This document shows, in pieces, positions 22,784 through 33,217 of a DNA stretch of 64,000 nucleotides. Origin of the DNA: Chaetoderma sp. LZ-2023a (Eukaryota; Mollusca; Caudofoveata; Chaetodermatida; Chaetodermatidae). The notes beneath the pieces were generated by a model. The model ran no database searches. It was not told the DNA's origin and was given only the letters and a program-made list of their open reading frames with translations. The first letter of the stretch is position 1; every line of letters begins with the position of its first letter. The stretch spans positions 53,041,380 to 53,105,379 of the forward strand of contig CM067370.1 in the NCBI GenBank assembly GCA_034401795.1. Direction: 5' to 3'. The position numbers and the translations under genes were made by a program.

Positions 22784-23509
22784 ATGGAACATACACGTAA
22801 AATGGCGCTAGTTCCTCACGAATTGATAGGTAATTTAAATGAACAGAGTAAAATATCATTGCTACAGACAGATCCATTGATACGTAAGGCTATTAGTCTC
22901 GACAACGAGATATCCAATATATTAACCAGACACGATCTGACTGAAAATGAAAAAGCAAAATCATATTCGCAAATATTGGATAAGTATAGGCATTACTATC
23001 AGCAAACGCAAGGACAGCAACAATATCAACCATTACCTCTACAATCCATAACTAACTACGATGCACTGCCCACACAAATACTTGAACGTACGATGAGGGG
23101 AATACCAAAAAACATACAAGACAAAAACCAGTGGAGTAATTGATATTTTACGTTTGGTAATGATTTGGGAGAAGTGACAATAGAGGGTACGTTTTTCCCA
23201 AAAAGTAATGTACTCGACCTGCTTACAAACGTAGTAGCGCATGGTCGTAAACCTCTTATGGCTGGTATGCATGATCAAGCAGAGGGAGAGTTTCTTAATC
23301 TGTTACGCGACCTAAACATACCCCGCAGATTTGTAGGGCAAGAGAAAACGATGAGACAGATATATAATGGTGCAGAAAAGGATGTTAGCGCCAGTGAGTA
23401 CACGTCTACACCTGCGAGCAAAAGAATACGTAGAAAGAGTTCTCTAGCAGGCATCAGGAAGAAAAAGCGACATTCAATTCCGGTGTGGGTAAATTTAAAT
23501 AAGTCATGA
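22784..23509 (+). pseudogene. Conserved Polinton structural-type ORF, one internal TGA
   Basis: ATG 22784 (aagATGG) opens a frame that reads through a Gln-rich middle to TGA 23141-23143 and continues in the same frame to TGA 23507-23509, about 241 codons in all. The second half has a block L-L-T-N-V-V-A-H-G-R-K-P and a strongly basic tail with K-R-I-R-R-K and I-R-K-K-K-R. Such an ORF is found between ATPase and integrase in animal Polintons, and its exact role is not established to my knowledge. The stop overlaps the integrase start (ATGA, 23506-23509). Confidence 0.65.
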
Positions 23510-24240
23510 ATGATGCTAAATTGGCTAAAGTATATTTTGATCCGAAACATTACGCGTCTTTTGGTGGGAAAGAAAAGCTATATAATCCGTTCAAAGGTAA
23601 AATACCTCGCAACTACATCGACAAATGGTTAAAACACCAAGAAGTATATACTCTACACAGACCGTGGAGAACAAAGTTTGACAGACGAAAAATAAGAGGC
23701 AGATCTATGCTCGATTGGCACGCTGGCAAAAGAGAACAACAATGTGTTATATTTGCTATGCGTAGTTGATGCCCTTTCAAAATATGCATGGGTGGAATGC
23801 CTGTTTAGTAAAACGTTGTCGGCAGTCAAGAAAGGGTTAGAATCAATATTGGAGCATACTGAGTGTCGCCCACATGCTATTCAAACAGACAAAGGGGGTG
23901 AGTTCGTAAACCATGTAATGAAAAAATATTTGAAAGATAATGGAATACATTTTTACACTTCTCAAAATGAAATGAAAGCTGCAATGGTAGAGCGTTTTCA
24001 ACACACGCTGAAGGGTTGAATATACAGATACATGACGCATAAAAATACACGAAAGTATATCGATGTATTACCCAGTTTAGTCACAGCGTACAATAACACA
24101 ACACATTCCAGTACACGCATGGCTCCTACCGAAGTCGACCGTAGTACAGAGTAAATCACGTGGAGAAATATATATGGAAAGAAGATGAAGATAGGCGATA
24201 CTTCCGCACTGCTACTCAGAGTGATACCCATTTCTAGTAC
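23506..24240 (+). pseudogene. Retroviral-type (DDE) integrase, inactivated
   Basis: Frame 1 (23506-23769) holds the N-terminal region up to D-W-H-A-G. The catalytic Asp expected just after W-H-A is missing and the sequence there looks shortened. Frame 2 (23744-24019) carries V-V-D-A-L-S-K-Y-A-W, the second catalytic Asp in Q-T-D-K-G (codon 23888) and the Glu in V-E-R-F (codon 23990), 34 codons apart. TGA at 24017-24019 ends it. The expected chromodomain-like C-terminus survives only as scrambled frames to about 24240. The family inserts the linear element with a 6-bp staggered cut, in agreement with the GACATA duplication. Confidence 0.88.
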
Positions 24241-24265
24241 AGATGGAGGAAAACATAAATGTTAG

Positions 24266-24850
24266 TGGACGTTTCCTGATATTCAATACCATACTGTGTC
24301 AAAGAACTACATCGATACTATTGGAATACTTATAACGGATAGAAATGGTGCCAATGTCCCATTCAAGGACGGAGCATCGACGACAACGATAAAGAGAGGG
24401 ACGTTAAGAGGGCCAATTACAGGAAGAACGAACGCACCAGTGCTGGCTCGTTACTACGCGAGTCATGGACGTATTCCAGTATTTGTAGGTGCGCGATACC
24501 AATCAGGACATGGACTCGGTAATATCTTAGGTGGTCTATTACGTTCAGCAATACGTTTCGCAAAAAATGTGGCTAAATCTGTAGGTAAACAAGCTCTTAG
24601 TGCTGGAATCGGACTAGCTGAGGACGTAATGGCTGGAAAAAATGTTAAAACAGTATTAAAATCGAGAGCAGGTGGTGTTGCCAGGTCTTTGATACCGGAA
24701 GCTGTAACAGCGGTGCGAGGTGGTTTAAGACCTCCTCAACCTAAACGTAAAAAGAGGAATAATACATGTAATGCTCAGTCAATGCGTGCGATACCAAAGA
24801 GGAAGGGTCGCAATAGACGTCAGAGAAAACAAGCTGATAGCTTTAATTAA
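24266..24850 (+). CDS. Glycine/arginine-rich virion-type Polinton protein, 5' part damaged
   Basis: The frame is open from 24266 (after TAG 24263-24265) to TAA 24848-24850 and lacks an ATG near its beginning, so the N-terminus is lost or lies in another frame. The middle has G-H-G-L-G-N-I-L-G-G-L-L, a Gly-rich amphipathic segment, followed by helices. The end has two basic clusters (P-K-R-K-K-R and K-G-R-N-R-R-Q-R-K). Its position before the capsid gene and its composition suggest a minor virion or core protein, possibly with a membrane-active segment. That is inference. Confidence 0.55.
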   Translation, partial: WTFPDIQYHTVSKNYIDTIGILITDRNGANVPFKDGASTTTIKRGTLRGPITGRTNAPVLARYYASHGRIPVFVGARYQSGHGLGNILGGLLRSAIRFAKNVAKSVGKQALSAGIGLAEDVMAGKNVKTVLKSRAGGVARSLIPEAVTAVRGGLRPPQPKRKKRNNTCNAQSMRAIPKRKGRNRRQRKQADSFN

Positions 24851-24858
24851 CAAACAAC

Positions 24859-25766
24859 ATGGAACTTAATCAGATCTGCGAGTGTTCGAAGAGCGAATTA
24901 GACATTTTTCAGACGCGTCCCATAGTGACGACATTGGAGTCTGCAAAATGGGAACTGTTTCAGCCTGTATCTAGTTTATCAGATAGTGGACTGATCGAGT
25001 TTTACGTCAGTGGCTCTGCTGATAGATATTTAGATGTTACGCAATCTTATCTTTCGATTAAAGTTAAGCTAGTAAAGCTAGATCGAAATGGTGATGAAAA
25101 GACACTCGAGGCGAATGACCTGATAGCTCCTGCGAATAATCTTTTGCATACGATGTTCTCACAAGTGGGTGTTTTTTTGAATGGAAAGCGTGTCAGCGAC
25201 TCGAACGAAAATTATGCTTTCCGCTCGTACATCGAGACGTTACTAAATTATGGCAGAGATGCCGCATCCTCGCATCTACAACTTGCTGGATGGAAAATAG
25301 ATGATGCAGGCGAATTTGATAATATCGCCGATACTAACTTAGGTTTTCAAGCATGTAGAAGAATGATGGAGCAGAGTAAAACGGTGCAATTAAAATCTGT
25401 TCAAGTTTGATAACAATAACTATAAATGGAGAAGAGGTAACAACATCGCCAATACGTCCTTCGTTTAGCGACAACATTTACTCGGACGCTTATTTCTCAC
25501 TATTCAGTGGTACTGGTGCATTATTCAAAGACCGTGGCTACCTGATAAATATGACTCAGTTCAGACATGGAACGACATTGTTCGCATGGGATTTTATGCC
25601 AGATATAGCTGATTCAGAGCATCGCTACCCTACACGCACTGGTTCACTAAGAGTAGTATTCCATTTTGCTCAAGCACTTGCCACTACAACCAATGTAATT
25701 TGCTATGCTGAATTTGATAATACGATAGAAATTAGATCAGACTTTAAAGTATTAACAGATTATTAA
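24859..25766 (+). pseudogene. Double-jelly-roll major capsid protein, internal deletion
   Basis: ATG 24859 opens 183 codons of the first jelly-roll region, with S-E-L-D-I-F near the start, I-E-F-Y-V-S-G-S, Y-L-D-V, L-H-T-M-F-S-Q-V and Y-I-E-T-L-L-N-Y-G. The frame breaks at TGA 25408-25410. The next frame (to TAA 25764-25766) carries the end of the second jelly roll, including N-V-I-C-Y-A-E-F. Together about 300 codons remain. The middle of the protein, by my estimate some 200 residues including the junction of the two barrels, is absent. Polinton capsid proteins build icosahedral shells, and this copy cannot. Confidence 0.85.
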
Positions 25767-25771
25767 CACAT

Positions 25772-26270
25772 ATGTTGAATACATTTGAAATAGAGGATCT
25801 ATTATTCGGCGACAATAAAATGCGTGAACACTTTCTCGGTGTTTTTCCAATTGACAATGTACCCGCACATATTAAATATGTCCCGGCCTCATTAGTAATA
25901 AACACGCATCCCATTAATAAATCCGGACAACATTGGGTGGCGGTTTATTACAGTAGAAATGGAAATGCTGAATACTTTGATCCATATGGAAGACGGAAGA
26001 ATGATATCAAATGTACAAAATGGACACCGTGCACGTGTTTATTATTACAACAATGTACGTGTTCAACCATCCGTGACGACAACTTGTGGATATTATTGCG
26101 TATATTTCTTATACCATCGTTCGAGAGGTGTACAAATGAAACACATATTATGGGCCCTAAGAAACAGACACAAAAATGACTCGATAGTGAAACGTCTGAC
26201 GTGCAGGATTATGAAGAAAAAAGGATCATACTTAATGTATAATTATTTATGTACTATGTTTACTTTTTAA
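25772..26270 (+). pseudogene. Adenain-type cysteine protease, frameshifted
   Basis: ATG 25772 opens a frame with the catalytic His in G-Q-H-W-V-A-V (residue 54) and the acidic member in Y-F-D-P-Y-G (residue 70). Past about 26000 the homologous sequence moves to another frame, where T-C-G-Y-Y-C (Cys codon 26085) supplies the expected nucleophile before a basic tail ends at 26270. One frameshift therefore separates His/Asp from Cys. The family matures virion proteins, and it is the usual neighbour of the capsid gene in Polintons. Confidence 0.88.
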
Positions 26271-26279
26271 TTATCGTGA

Positions 26280-26715
26280 ATAAATGTCGCTAATATTTAT
26301 CATAAGAAAAATGCACGTGTCAATAAATAATACATTTTGTAAAAATATGTTATTATTTCTTCGTGTTCCCTTCTCACCCCTCACCCATCCCCCGCTATTA
26401 TGATAAAAATATTTAATGGTACACTAGGCCCGCGAGGCATACCACAATGATCCAAAGATCCGTAATTAATCATATTCACATCGCGACAATGACAAAATAC
26501 GGACATATTTGAATACAGATGAAACCATATGACGTAATCTGTAATTGAACGCTGCGTATCAATTCCAGTTTTCTATAACTGGAATGTCATTCAAACATGA
26601 TGCGATAGTAATGTTTTGTAAACCGATGATGTTAAGCGGTGGAGAAAAAACATGTGACCGAAATAAGGGTGTATTCAGATTGGAAAGATAGTTTTACTGA
26701 CAGCTCATATTTTAG
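26280..26715. other. Intergenic stretch in Polinton
   Basis: AT-rich, no coding evidence; several AATAAA-like words at 26279-26330 may serve as polyadenylation signals for the virion genes. Confidence 0.4.
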
Positions 26716-26716
26716 C

Positions 26717-26724
26717 TATAAAAG
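26717..26724 (+). promoter_or_regulatory. TATA box of the rightmost Polinton ORF
   Basis: TATAAAAG lies about 58 bp before ATG 26782 and 96 bp before ATG 26820, the same arrangement as at the other gene starts of this element. Confidence 0.5.
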
Positions 26725-26819
26725 CGAAATGCGCGCGACTAGTAAGGCATACAGCTTTTTGAATTTGTCAAAACACGTAAAATGAAATCTCAATTACTCA
26801 ATTATGCGATCGATGGAGA

Positions 26820-27056
26820 ATGATAGGTTCTACACCTATTAATTGCGGTTGCATCCAATGGAACCAATATAAAGAGGTTGCAGTATGGCAACCATTTGCA
26901 ATGTCATTGCGTGAAATCCGTAACCGCTGGAGAGAATATCTAGCAGATCCGAATGAACGCAATTACAACAAATGGTTGCATACGAAGTACCTACTTCGTA
27001 ATGATTGTTGTATGTGTATGTGGTGCAAACAAGACAGAAGTTATCGTTTGCATTAA
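26820..27056 (+). CDS. Small Cys-containing Polinton ORF, unknown
   Basis: 78 codons with N-C-G-C near the start and C-C-M-C-M-W-C near the end, a possible metal-binding arrangement, and an Arg/Trp-rich centre. A better-placed ATG at 26782 opens a frame of only 13 codons before TGA, so the gene may be frameshifted at its 5' end. No family is recognised. Confidence 0.4.
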   Translation: MIGSTPINCGCIQWNQYKEVAVWQPFAMSLREIRNRWREYLADPNERNYNKWLHTKYLLRNDCCMCMWCKQDRSYRLH

Positions 27057-27059
27057 TTG

Positions 27060-28440
27060 AGATAAAAATATTTACGTTAGCAAAATAAAGAAATAAGAAA
27101 AATAGGCCTCTTTTGTAAGGGGCCACCAATAAACCAAAATTATGTTACATACACCCACACACAAATGGGTACATAAAAAGACGCACACACGCACGCACGA
27201 CGTACATGCATAGGGGACAGGGAAAAAGGGAACACGGGTGACAAGGGGCATACGCATAGAACCACGCATGCGTTGTCACGCGCGTATCGTAACACGTGTG
27301 AGGATATGCGCAGTACGTGCGTGTGTTGGTGCATCAGGTGCGTGTGTGTGAGTATGTATGCGAATAAAAAAAAAAGTAGGACAACCTTGTGGATGATGGA
27401 TCAGTAACAGATTTACAATGATACAGACGCATTCAACCACATATTCCATCATGGGTGAAGCCATTCGTTGTGCTTCATAGCAACGACATTATTAGTTCGC
27501 GAGGAAACAGGCATTGACAAAATCTAACATCGCATGACCTTAAAGCGAATGAAGCGGCCATGTTTAATGTTAATATGAGTAATGCGCGAACACGCCATAA
27601 ATATGCATAAAGCACTCGCGCACAAAACGTGATATTCTAATAATTACCCAAGGGAATTAGTACATATGTCCACTCGGCTAAGAACTAGGAAACAATATGA
27701 TATTGTATCCAGAGCACAAAGCTGTACGCTTACGCAACTACAAAGTCAAATCTCCTAGCGAGTAGGTGATAATTCAATAGTAATTTTGAATATTTCTAAA
27801 AACCACATTGTACGAGACTTGAGGTACTAACACGTTCTTTCATTATTAACACATGGTATGTTTGTATCTCGATTCAAGCTTGATCTCACGGCTATTCAAA
27901 ACGTATGGTTAAATCATACGCAACAAATAATCTTTCAGTATAAGTACGCTCTACATACAATTCTATAAATGGAACCCTCAGAGATATAATGACCACATTT
28001 TAACCATCGTATCTAAAACGATTGACGTTATTGCAAAGTATTTTTAAAAATTTTTGCGTGTGATGACGGTTAAAAGTCAATCAAAATATTCAACAAAAAA
28101 TAGTTTTACTAATAATGTTAGCGTCATCAAATTAATTTCAAAATATTCAACAATTTTCCTGTATGTTATCGATGAAAATGAGATATAGATTCATCGGTGA
28201 AAGGGTTAACTATTTTAACCCAGGATACAATCCATCACCACCAAGTCTTGGTTACCATTCCAGCCGAACATACCATTAACCATTAATACATTATTTTTAA
28301 TATTTTGTTACTAATCTTTCTGGTAGCTGTTGCTGACTAACAGCATACAGGCAGTCTCTAAATATTCTACAGTTTACTAATAACGTTAGCGACGAAACAG
28401 TCAAATTATTTTCAAACATCAATGCCATAATTCCTGATAC
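27060..28440. other. Right subterminal non-coding region of Polinton
   Basis: No gene. It has a purine/pyrimidine-alternating segment at 27140-27360 rich in CACACA and GTGTG words, then AT-rich sequence. Around 28080-28160 there are two copies of an AAAATATTCAACA word, matching the recurrent foldback motif found outside the element. Confidence 0.5.
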
Positions 28441-28856
28441 ATCCTCCTCCTAATCCTCATACGACCTCCATTATCAGACCACCTCTTAAACTCTATTATT
28501 TTACATTACTCTCTTATTATTTTTACATTATCTACCACGGTAGATAATCACGGAGGGGGCCGCGCCGCCACTACATTTAAACGTAAAATACACAACTTTT
28601 AAACTTTTACGGGTTAACTAATTCAAAATAATAGAACATTCCAGAGTGAATCTACATGTGTGGCTGGACGCCATTGTTATCGAGAAAAATGTGGCGTTAT
28701 AGACATCATTGTTCTCTAGAATGCGTGTACCGCTGGACGCCATTGTTCTCATCATTCCATTCCGCAAGCTTTTCTTTTGTTCTCCTGAAAAACCCTTTGT
28801 TCTCGAAGACCCCCTGCTGGGAAGAACAATAACGACCAGCCCCAGCCTTAACTACT
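28441..28856 (-). repeat. Polinton right terminal inverted repeat
   Basis: About 416 bp, the reverse complement of the left repeat with scattered differences. It ends CCTTAACTACT directly against the target duplication and carries the same GAGAACAATG-type motifs and the TTATCTACC/GGTAGATAA near-palindrome. Confidence 0.93.
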
Positions 28857-28862
28857 GACATA
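28857..28862. repeat. Polinton target-site duplication, right
   Basis: GACATA, identical to 13313-13318. Confidence 0.95.
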
Positions 28863-31800
28863 GAAAGAATTTCGAATAAATGTAAAGGATTCCGGATTTA
28901 ATGAAAGAAGTTGAGATAGGGGCGATATGGGATGGATATTAGATTATTGAGATTGGATAATGGCAAACTGTGGTGGTAATCTCGCCGGATTGAACTTAAT
29001 GCTCAGATGTCTCTGCTTTTTGGCCAAACTTGATCAACGGTATTAATATACCAGTGACCAACTTATGATCAAAATTCAGATGTGTATGACTTGATCAAAT
29101 TTGCACGTTGCTCAGTCACCACCAGGGCGCCTCATTAACCGACCACAATAATATAGTTGATCCCTTTAATGATGTTGAAGTCGTAATGGGAAAATCTAAG
29201 GCTGCTTAACCCAGATATGCGTCAATTCAAATTCTAGCAGTTAAGGTTAAACAGTCCCAATCTCTCTTTCAATAGGCAAGAGCTGTTTAAACTTCTTTAC
29301 CAGAACCAGAAAATCAGTCTGTCTGGGAATGATAATAGTTGATGGTTAATCTGCATGCGGTACAGTAACGTAGCCATGGAGAGCATGGGGTTTGCTCGCT
29401 CCCCCTGAGCCAATTTTCCCAAATGTGGCGCCTAAATCAGGTCCGTAACACATACAAGTTTCTGGACGTACCAACTCCCAAGCCACGTTTAACAAGTTAA
29501 TCTACATTGAAAATTAGAACTATTTGAATTTACAACGTTGTTAATGTCTTTGTGTCATGCTTGTTCATCGCTATGTTGAGACCTTTTGCTTTAATTACGC
29601 TACATCAAGACAAATAATAGTAGAATACATGCTACCCTCTCGGTAGAATAAAATAATTGGTGACGCTGGGATGCTATTTTCTCTTTACTAAAGATATTTA
29701 AGCAGACTCCAAAGCCTAAATGGTATGCAGGCTGGCGCCTTTTTATAACCTGGCTATTTTGAAATTTGGTTACATAAGAAAAAATCGCTCTCTGCACCAC
29801 GCGAGTTGGTCGGGGTGTACGGTAAATAATTTGGAGAAATCACAGTTAAACATTAGATACCTTGAATATGCAGAATATAAGTTTGGTCACGGAATGAAGG
29901 CGAACAGAGGAAGATCCGATCTGTCGTGATCGTGAAAACACATGAAACAACTTCACACCAGACAACTAACCAGGAAGAAACGGATGAGGAATCCGGAAGA
30001 ATGTTCTGTATTCCGAAATAGAAACGTTAAGATCGAAGGCACGAAGATGATAGATGATCCGGGATATTGAACTCAGAAGCTCGAAGACCATGTGATAACT
30101 TGTCTTAGTTGCCGATACAGAAGATCGAGACAGAAAGATGTTGCCAAAAGATGGCGGAGAATAGAAAAGATGACAGCAATCGCTAATAAACTCTGACCAT
30201 TTCAGAAGGATGAAAGCATTGTGAAGATGACGAAATTGATGACTTTACAGGTAGAAAAGATAGACTTCTACCTAATCAAACAAGGCACCAGGATCCGCTT
30301 GCTTTGGGATTTGGTCTGAAGGTGATTAGATTGACGACGACACGGGTAGAGAATTTAGACTACTACCCACCCAAAGGAGGCAATAGAGTTTCCTCTCACT
30401 TAGGGATTTGGCCCGGGAGATAGACATCACTGGTTAGATAAAATCGACTGATGGCTGATGACGATGATTACATTGAGACGATGACAAAGACGAGACGACA
30501 CAGGCACACTATTACTTTATAACGTTTTTTACATGGTGAGTTCGTGGACTCTTGAAATAAGCGGCTCCTAGATGACGTGTGAACCGCTTAGAGATATGTT
30601 TCGAACTGATGAGTGGGAGTTGGCGATTTTCCAACCAAAACACTGTCACGTGATTGATGAACGAGCATATGGTTTGATGTATAAATGCGCCGATGTTCAT
30701 ATAATGCCTAAAGATGATGGCAATCGTATCATATTAAAATTTGATAAAACTCGCTTGAAAATAGAATCTCAAAAATAATAATTATACAAGAAAAGTTAAT
30801 AATTATAAAATTAAATTGAACAATAATATAAAATCTAGAGGAACTATTTTCCAATCATAACGGTGCCAATCATGTGCAACGAATGTGTCATGTTAATTTC
30901 AAGTAATATTGATGCCTGGTCTACCGTACAAACATCTACTTCAAAAACACGATTGATAGTTCACCGAGTTACATAGTGGGATGGACTTAGGACGATAGGA
31001 TAGATTGTACAATTCTATACTCTGTGGTAACCAGTCAGGGCCAAAAGCCTAATTAGCATATGAATTGGGAACTGTCCGACCAAACGTTTATTTCATGATC
31101 ATAGGTATGGAATACATAGACAGTGGAGCTGGAATAAATGGTAATACTGGATTAACACATCATATCCATGTTCCCTAAATTAATTAAAGCATTAATAGTC
31201 TGACGTCACACATATACTGTGACGTCACACATCATATGTGTTTCATATTTAAGTCTCCGTTATCAAAGCAGTTAGTGTTATAAATATGGTATCTACATAC
31301 ACATTTTGGGGTCACTTGTCACATTTAAGAACATACCAATAAACACGTTGTTATTGACCTAGAGTCTAGCTTGGTTAAACAATCCAATGGTTCAGCTCTA
31401 AAATCTTGACAACTCTAGGCTATCTTGTGTTACTCGTAGTGTCAGATAGGCATCATCATTGCATTTATGGTAAGTGATCCACATACATACATACATACAT
31501 ACTGTACCGAGTGCGTGTTCGAAACATTTACCAATCATTGCCACTCTCACTAGTCAATAGGTATATGTGAGAACCCTTATCATTAACAAATGCATTTTCT
31601 TAGGCCGATGTATTGAAATGTCACTAAGTTGTAGAAACATCTTCGCGATGAAGGTAGCCATCACAAAGATTTTTTTGCCTTTCACCGCAAGGGTGGCGGT
31701 GGCTATCACTCTAATACTGCCTCAAATCACACCATCAGGTGTGGTTGTGCATTCCGATACAGACAGAGCAGAGTACAACTCTGGTTGCTTTCGCCACTCT

Positions 31801-32180
31801 GATTTACCATGGTATACATGTGGATTAAACAAGCCTCATCACCTGTAGTCATCATATGATTCATCTTGAAGAGCCTCCGAATTATGTCAGCTTTTTGGCA
31901 TAGCTCTCTTAGACATGAGTCATGCAGCACTTTCTCTGCTGTCAGTACCTCTTGAAGCCATGACACCTGCAACTTCACCCGGTCTCCCTGATAGTACCCC
32001 AAGTGTTGTTTATCTTTCTTGCGTTTATACTCCTGTACCATCAAAAGTACCATCTTCCCACCATAATACCTCTAGTGTCTCATTGTGAACTCATTCCCTG
32101 ATAGATCTATAAACTCATCATCTGTTAGGCCCTGCTCAGAGTCGTATTCTGCTGCACCCCAGCACCGAAGCGGTCTTGAC
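28863..32180. other. Intron sequence of the EGF-CUB gene, no exon recognised
   Basis: No coding evidence. It contains two TGACGTCACACAT words at 31202-31235 and a short (ACAT)n run at 31480-31502. Several short open frames show no domain. Confidence 0.45.
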
Positions 32181-32182
32181 GT

Positions 32183-32645
32183 CAGTATCTCTCCAAATAT
32201 ATATGTGAGTGGGGCATGTGTCTTAGGTTATCTATCTAGGAGGAAGTGGTCACGATGTCAGTATCTCTCCAGCTATCTCTGTGACTGGAGCTTGTGCCTC
32301 TGGTTATCTTTCTAGGAGGAAGTAGTCACGACGTGAGTATCTATCCGAATATCTATGTGTGTGGAGCATGTGCCTCTAGCTATCTTTCTAGGATGAAGTT
32401 GTCAGGATGCCAGTATCTCTCCAGATATCTCTGTGAATGGAGCATGTGCCTCCAGTTATCTTTCCATGAGGAAGTAGTCACGACGTCAGTATCTCTCCAA
32501 ATATCTCTGTGAATGGAGCGTGTGCCTCAGGTTCTCTATCTAAGTGGAAGTGGTCACGACGTCAGTATCTCTCCAGATATCTCTGTGACTGGAGCTTGTG
32601 CCTTTGGTTATCCTTCTAGAAGGGAGTTGTCCGACGTCAGGTTGA
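32183..32645. repeat. 76-bp minisatellite, 6 units
   Basis: The word CAGTATCTCTCC and its variants recur at 32183, 32259, 32335, 32411, 32487 and 32563, exactly 76 bp apart, and a last partial unit starts at 32638. Units contain CTGTGAATGGAGC and GGAAGTAGTCACGACGT and differ by a few bases each. Confidence 0.92.
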
Positions 32646-33097
32646 CTAGTTATTCTCTGGTTAAGTAATCTCTCTCGTTGTAAGGCACAGTATGGATATG
32701 TGTATCTTTCCGTGCCAAGGGCAGGCTTGCAACACTGTCTCTACAGAAAGGACAAACTTTCGCATCCCACTCCCAGTTCATCTGGAGTTTGGCACTCTTT
32801 CTTGTATCACTTTGCTTTTGATGTTTGCGACAAAATTGTCTTCTTTAAAGGGAAGTTGAGGAATTAATGCCCCCAAATCACTATGGAATATTACCTCTTG
32901 GTAAATAACTCGTAGAGTTCCTCGGGTGCATTTTGCGCATAGGTAGAACAGGGGGGATGATACACATTTTCTGTTTGAGGCCAAAATAATTTCTGTTTCA
33001 AGCAGAACGAGCTTCTCTAAAGCGGAACACAACTTTCAATTATGGTACATCTTATGGAAGGCACAATTAATATGAGCAGATCTAGGTTAATTTGTAC

Positions 33098-33217
33098 CCG
33101 TATCAGATGTTACTACTTGATCACAAGATTTCCCAGTCAGTCCTTCTGGACAAATACAGGTACACATCGGTCCAGAATACCCACCGTTATAGCACACTGG
33201 ATGAACTGAACAGCTAC
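33098..33217 (-). CDS. EGF-like exon of the EGF-CUB gene (astacin-type architecture)
   Basis: On the - strand the acceptor TGTATTTACAG precedes a 120-bp exon with six cysteines in EGF spacing: C-S-V-H-P-V-C-Y-N-G-G, then C-T-C-I-C-P-E-G-L-T-G and a final K-S-C. It ends with one base of a Gly codon before GTACAA and joins in phase with the CUB exon at 12473-12570. EGF followed by a C-terminal CUB is common in secreted astacin metalloproteases such as tolloid/blastula-protease relatives. The protease domain is not visible in the window, so that identity is only likely. Expected product: a secreted extracellular protein. Confidence 0.8.

Larger units (their letters stand above)
13319..28856 (+). 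mobile_element. Polinton/Maverick (adintovirus-like) element, complete ends, decayed genes
   Basis: A self-synthesising DNA transposon, or integrated adintovirus-like genome, of 15,538 bp. It is bounded by long inverted repeats (AG...CT) and a perfect 6-bp target duplication. It carries the defining set: protein-primed family B DNA polymerase, retroviral-type integrase, FtsK/HerA-type packaging ATPase, adenain-type protease and double-jelly-roll major capsid protein, plus several small accessory ORFs. All are on the + strand. The element interrupts an intron of an EGF-CUB gene and runs opposite to it. Polymerase, ATPase, integrase, capsid, protease and PC4-like genes each carry at least one break, so this copy cannot be autonomous. 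Confidence 0.97.

Noticed and set aside
13313..28862. Two separate elements or an assembly join instead of one Polinton
   Set aside because: The exact 6-bp duplication and matching inverted repeats at both ends fit a single insertion.
31727..32053. 108-codon frame on - with a T-G-D-E segment reminiscent of mariner transposases
   Set aside because: Only four residues match, there is no second or third catalytic motif and there are no inverted repeats around it.
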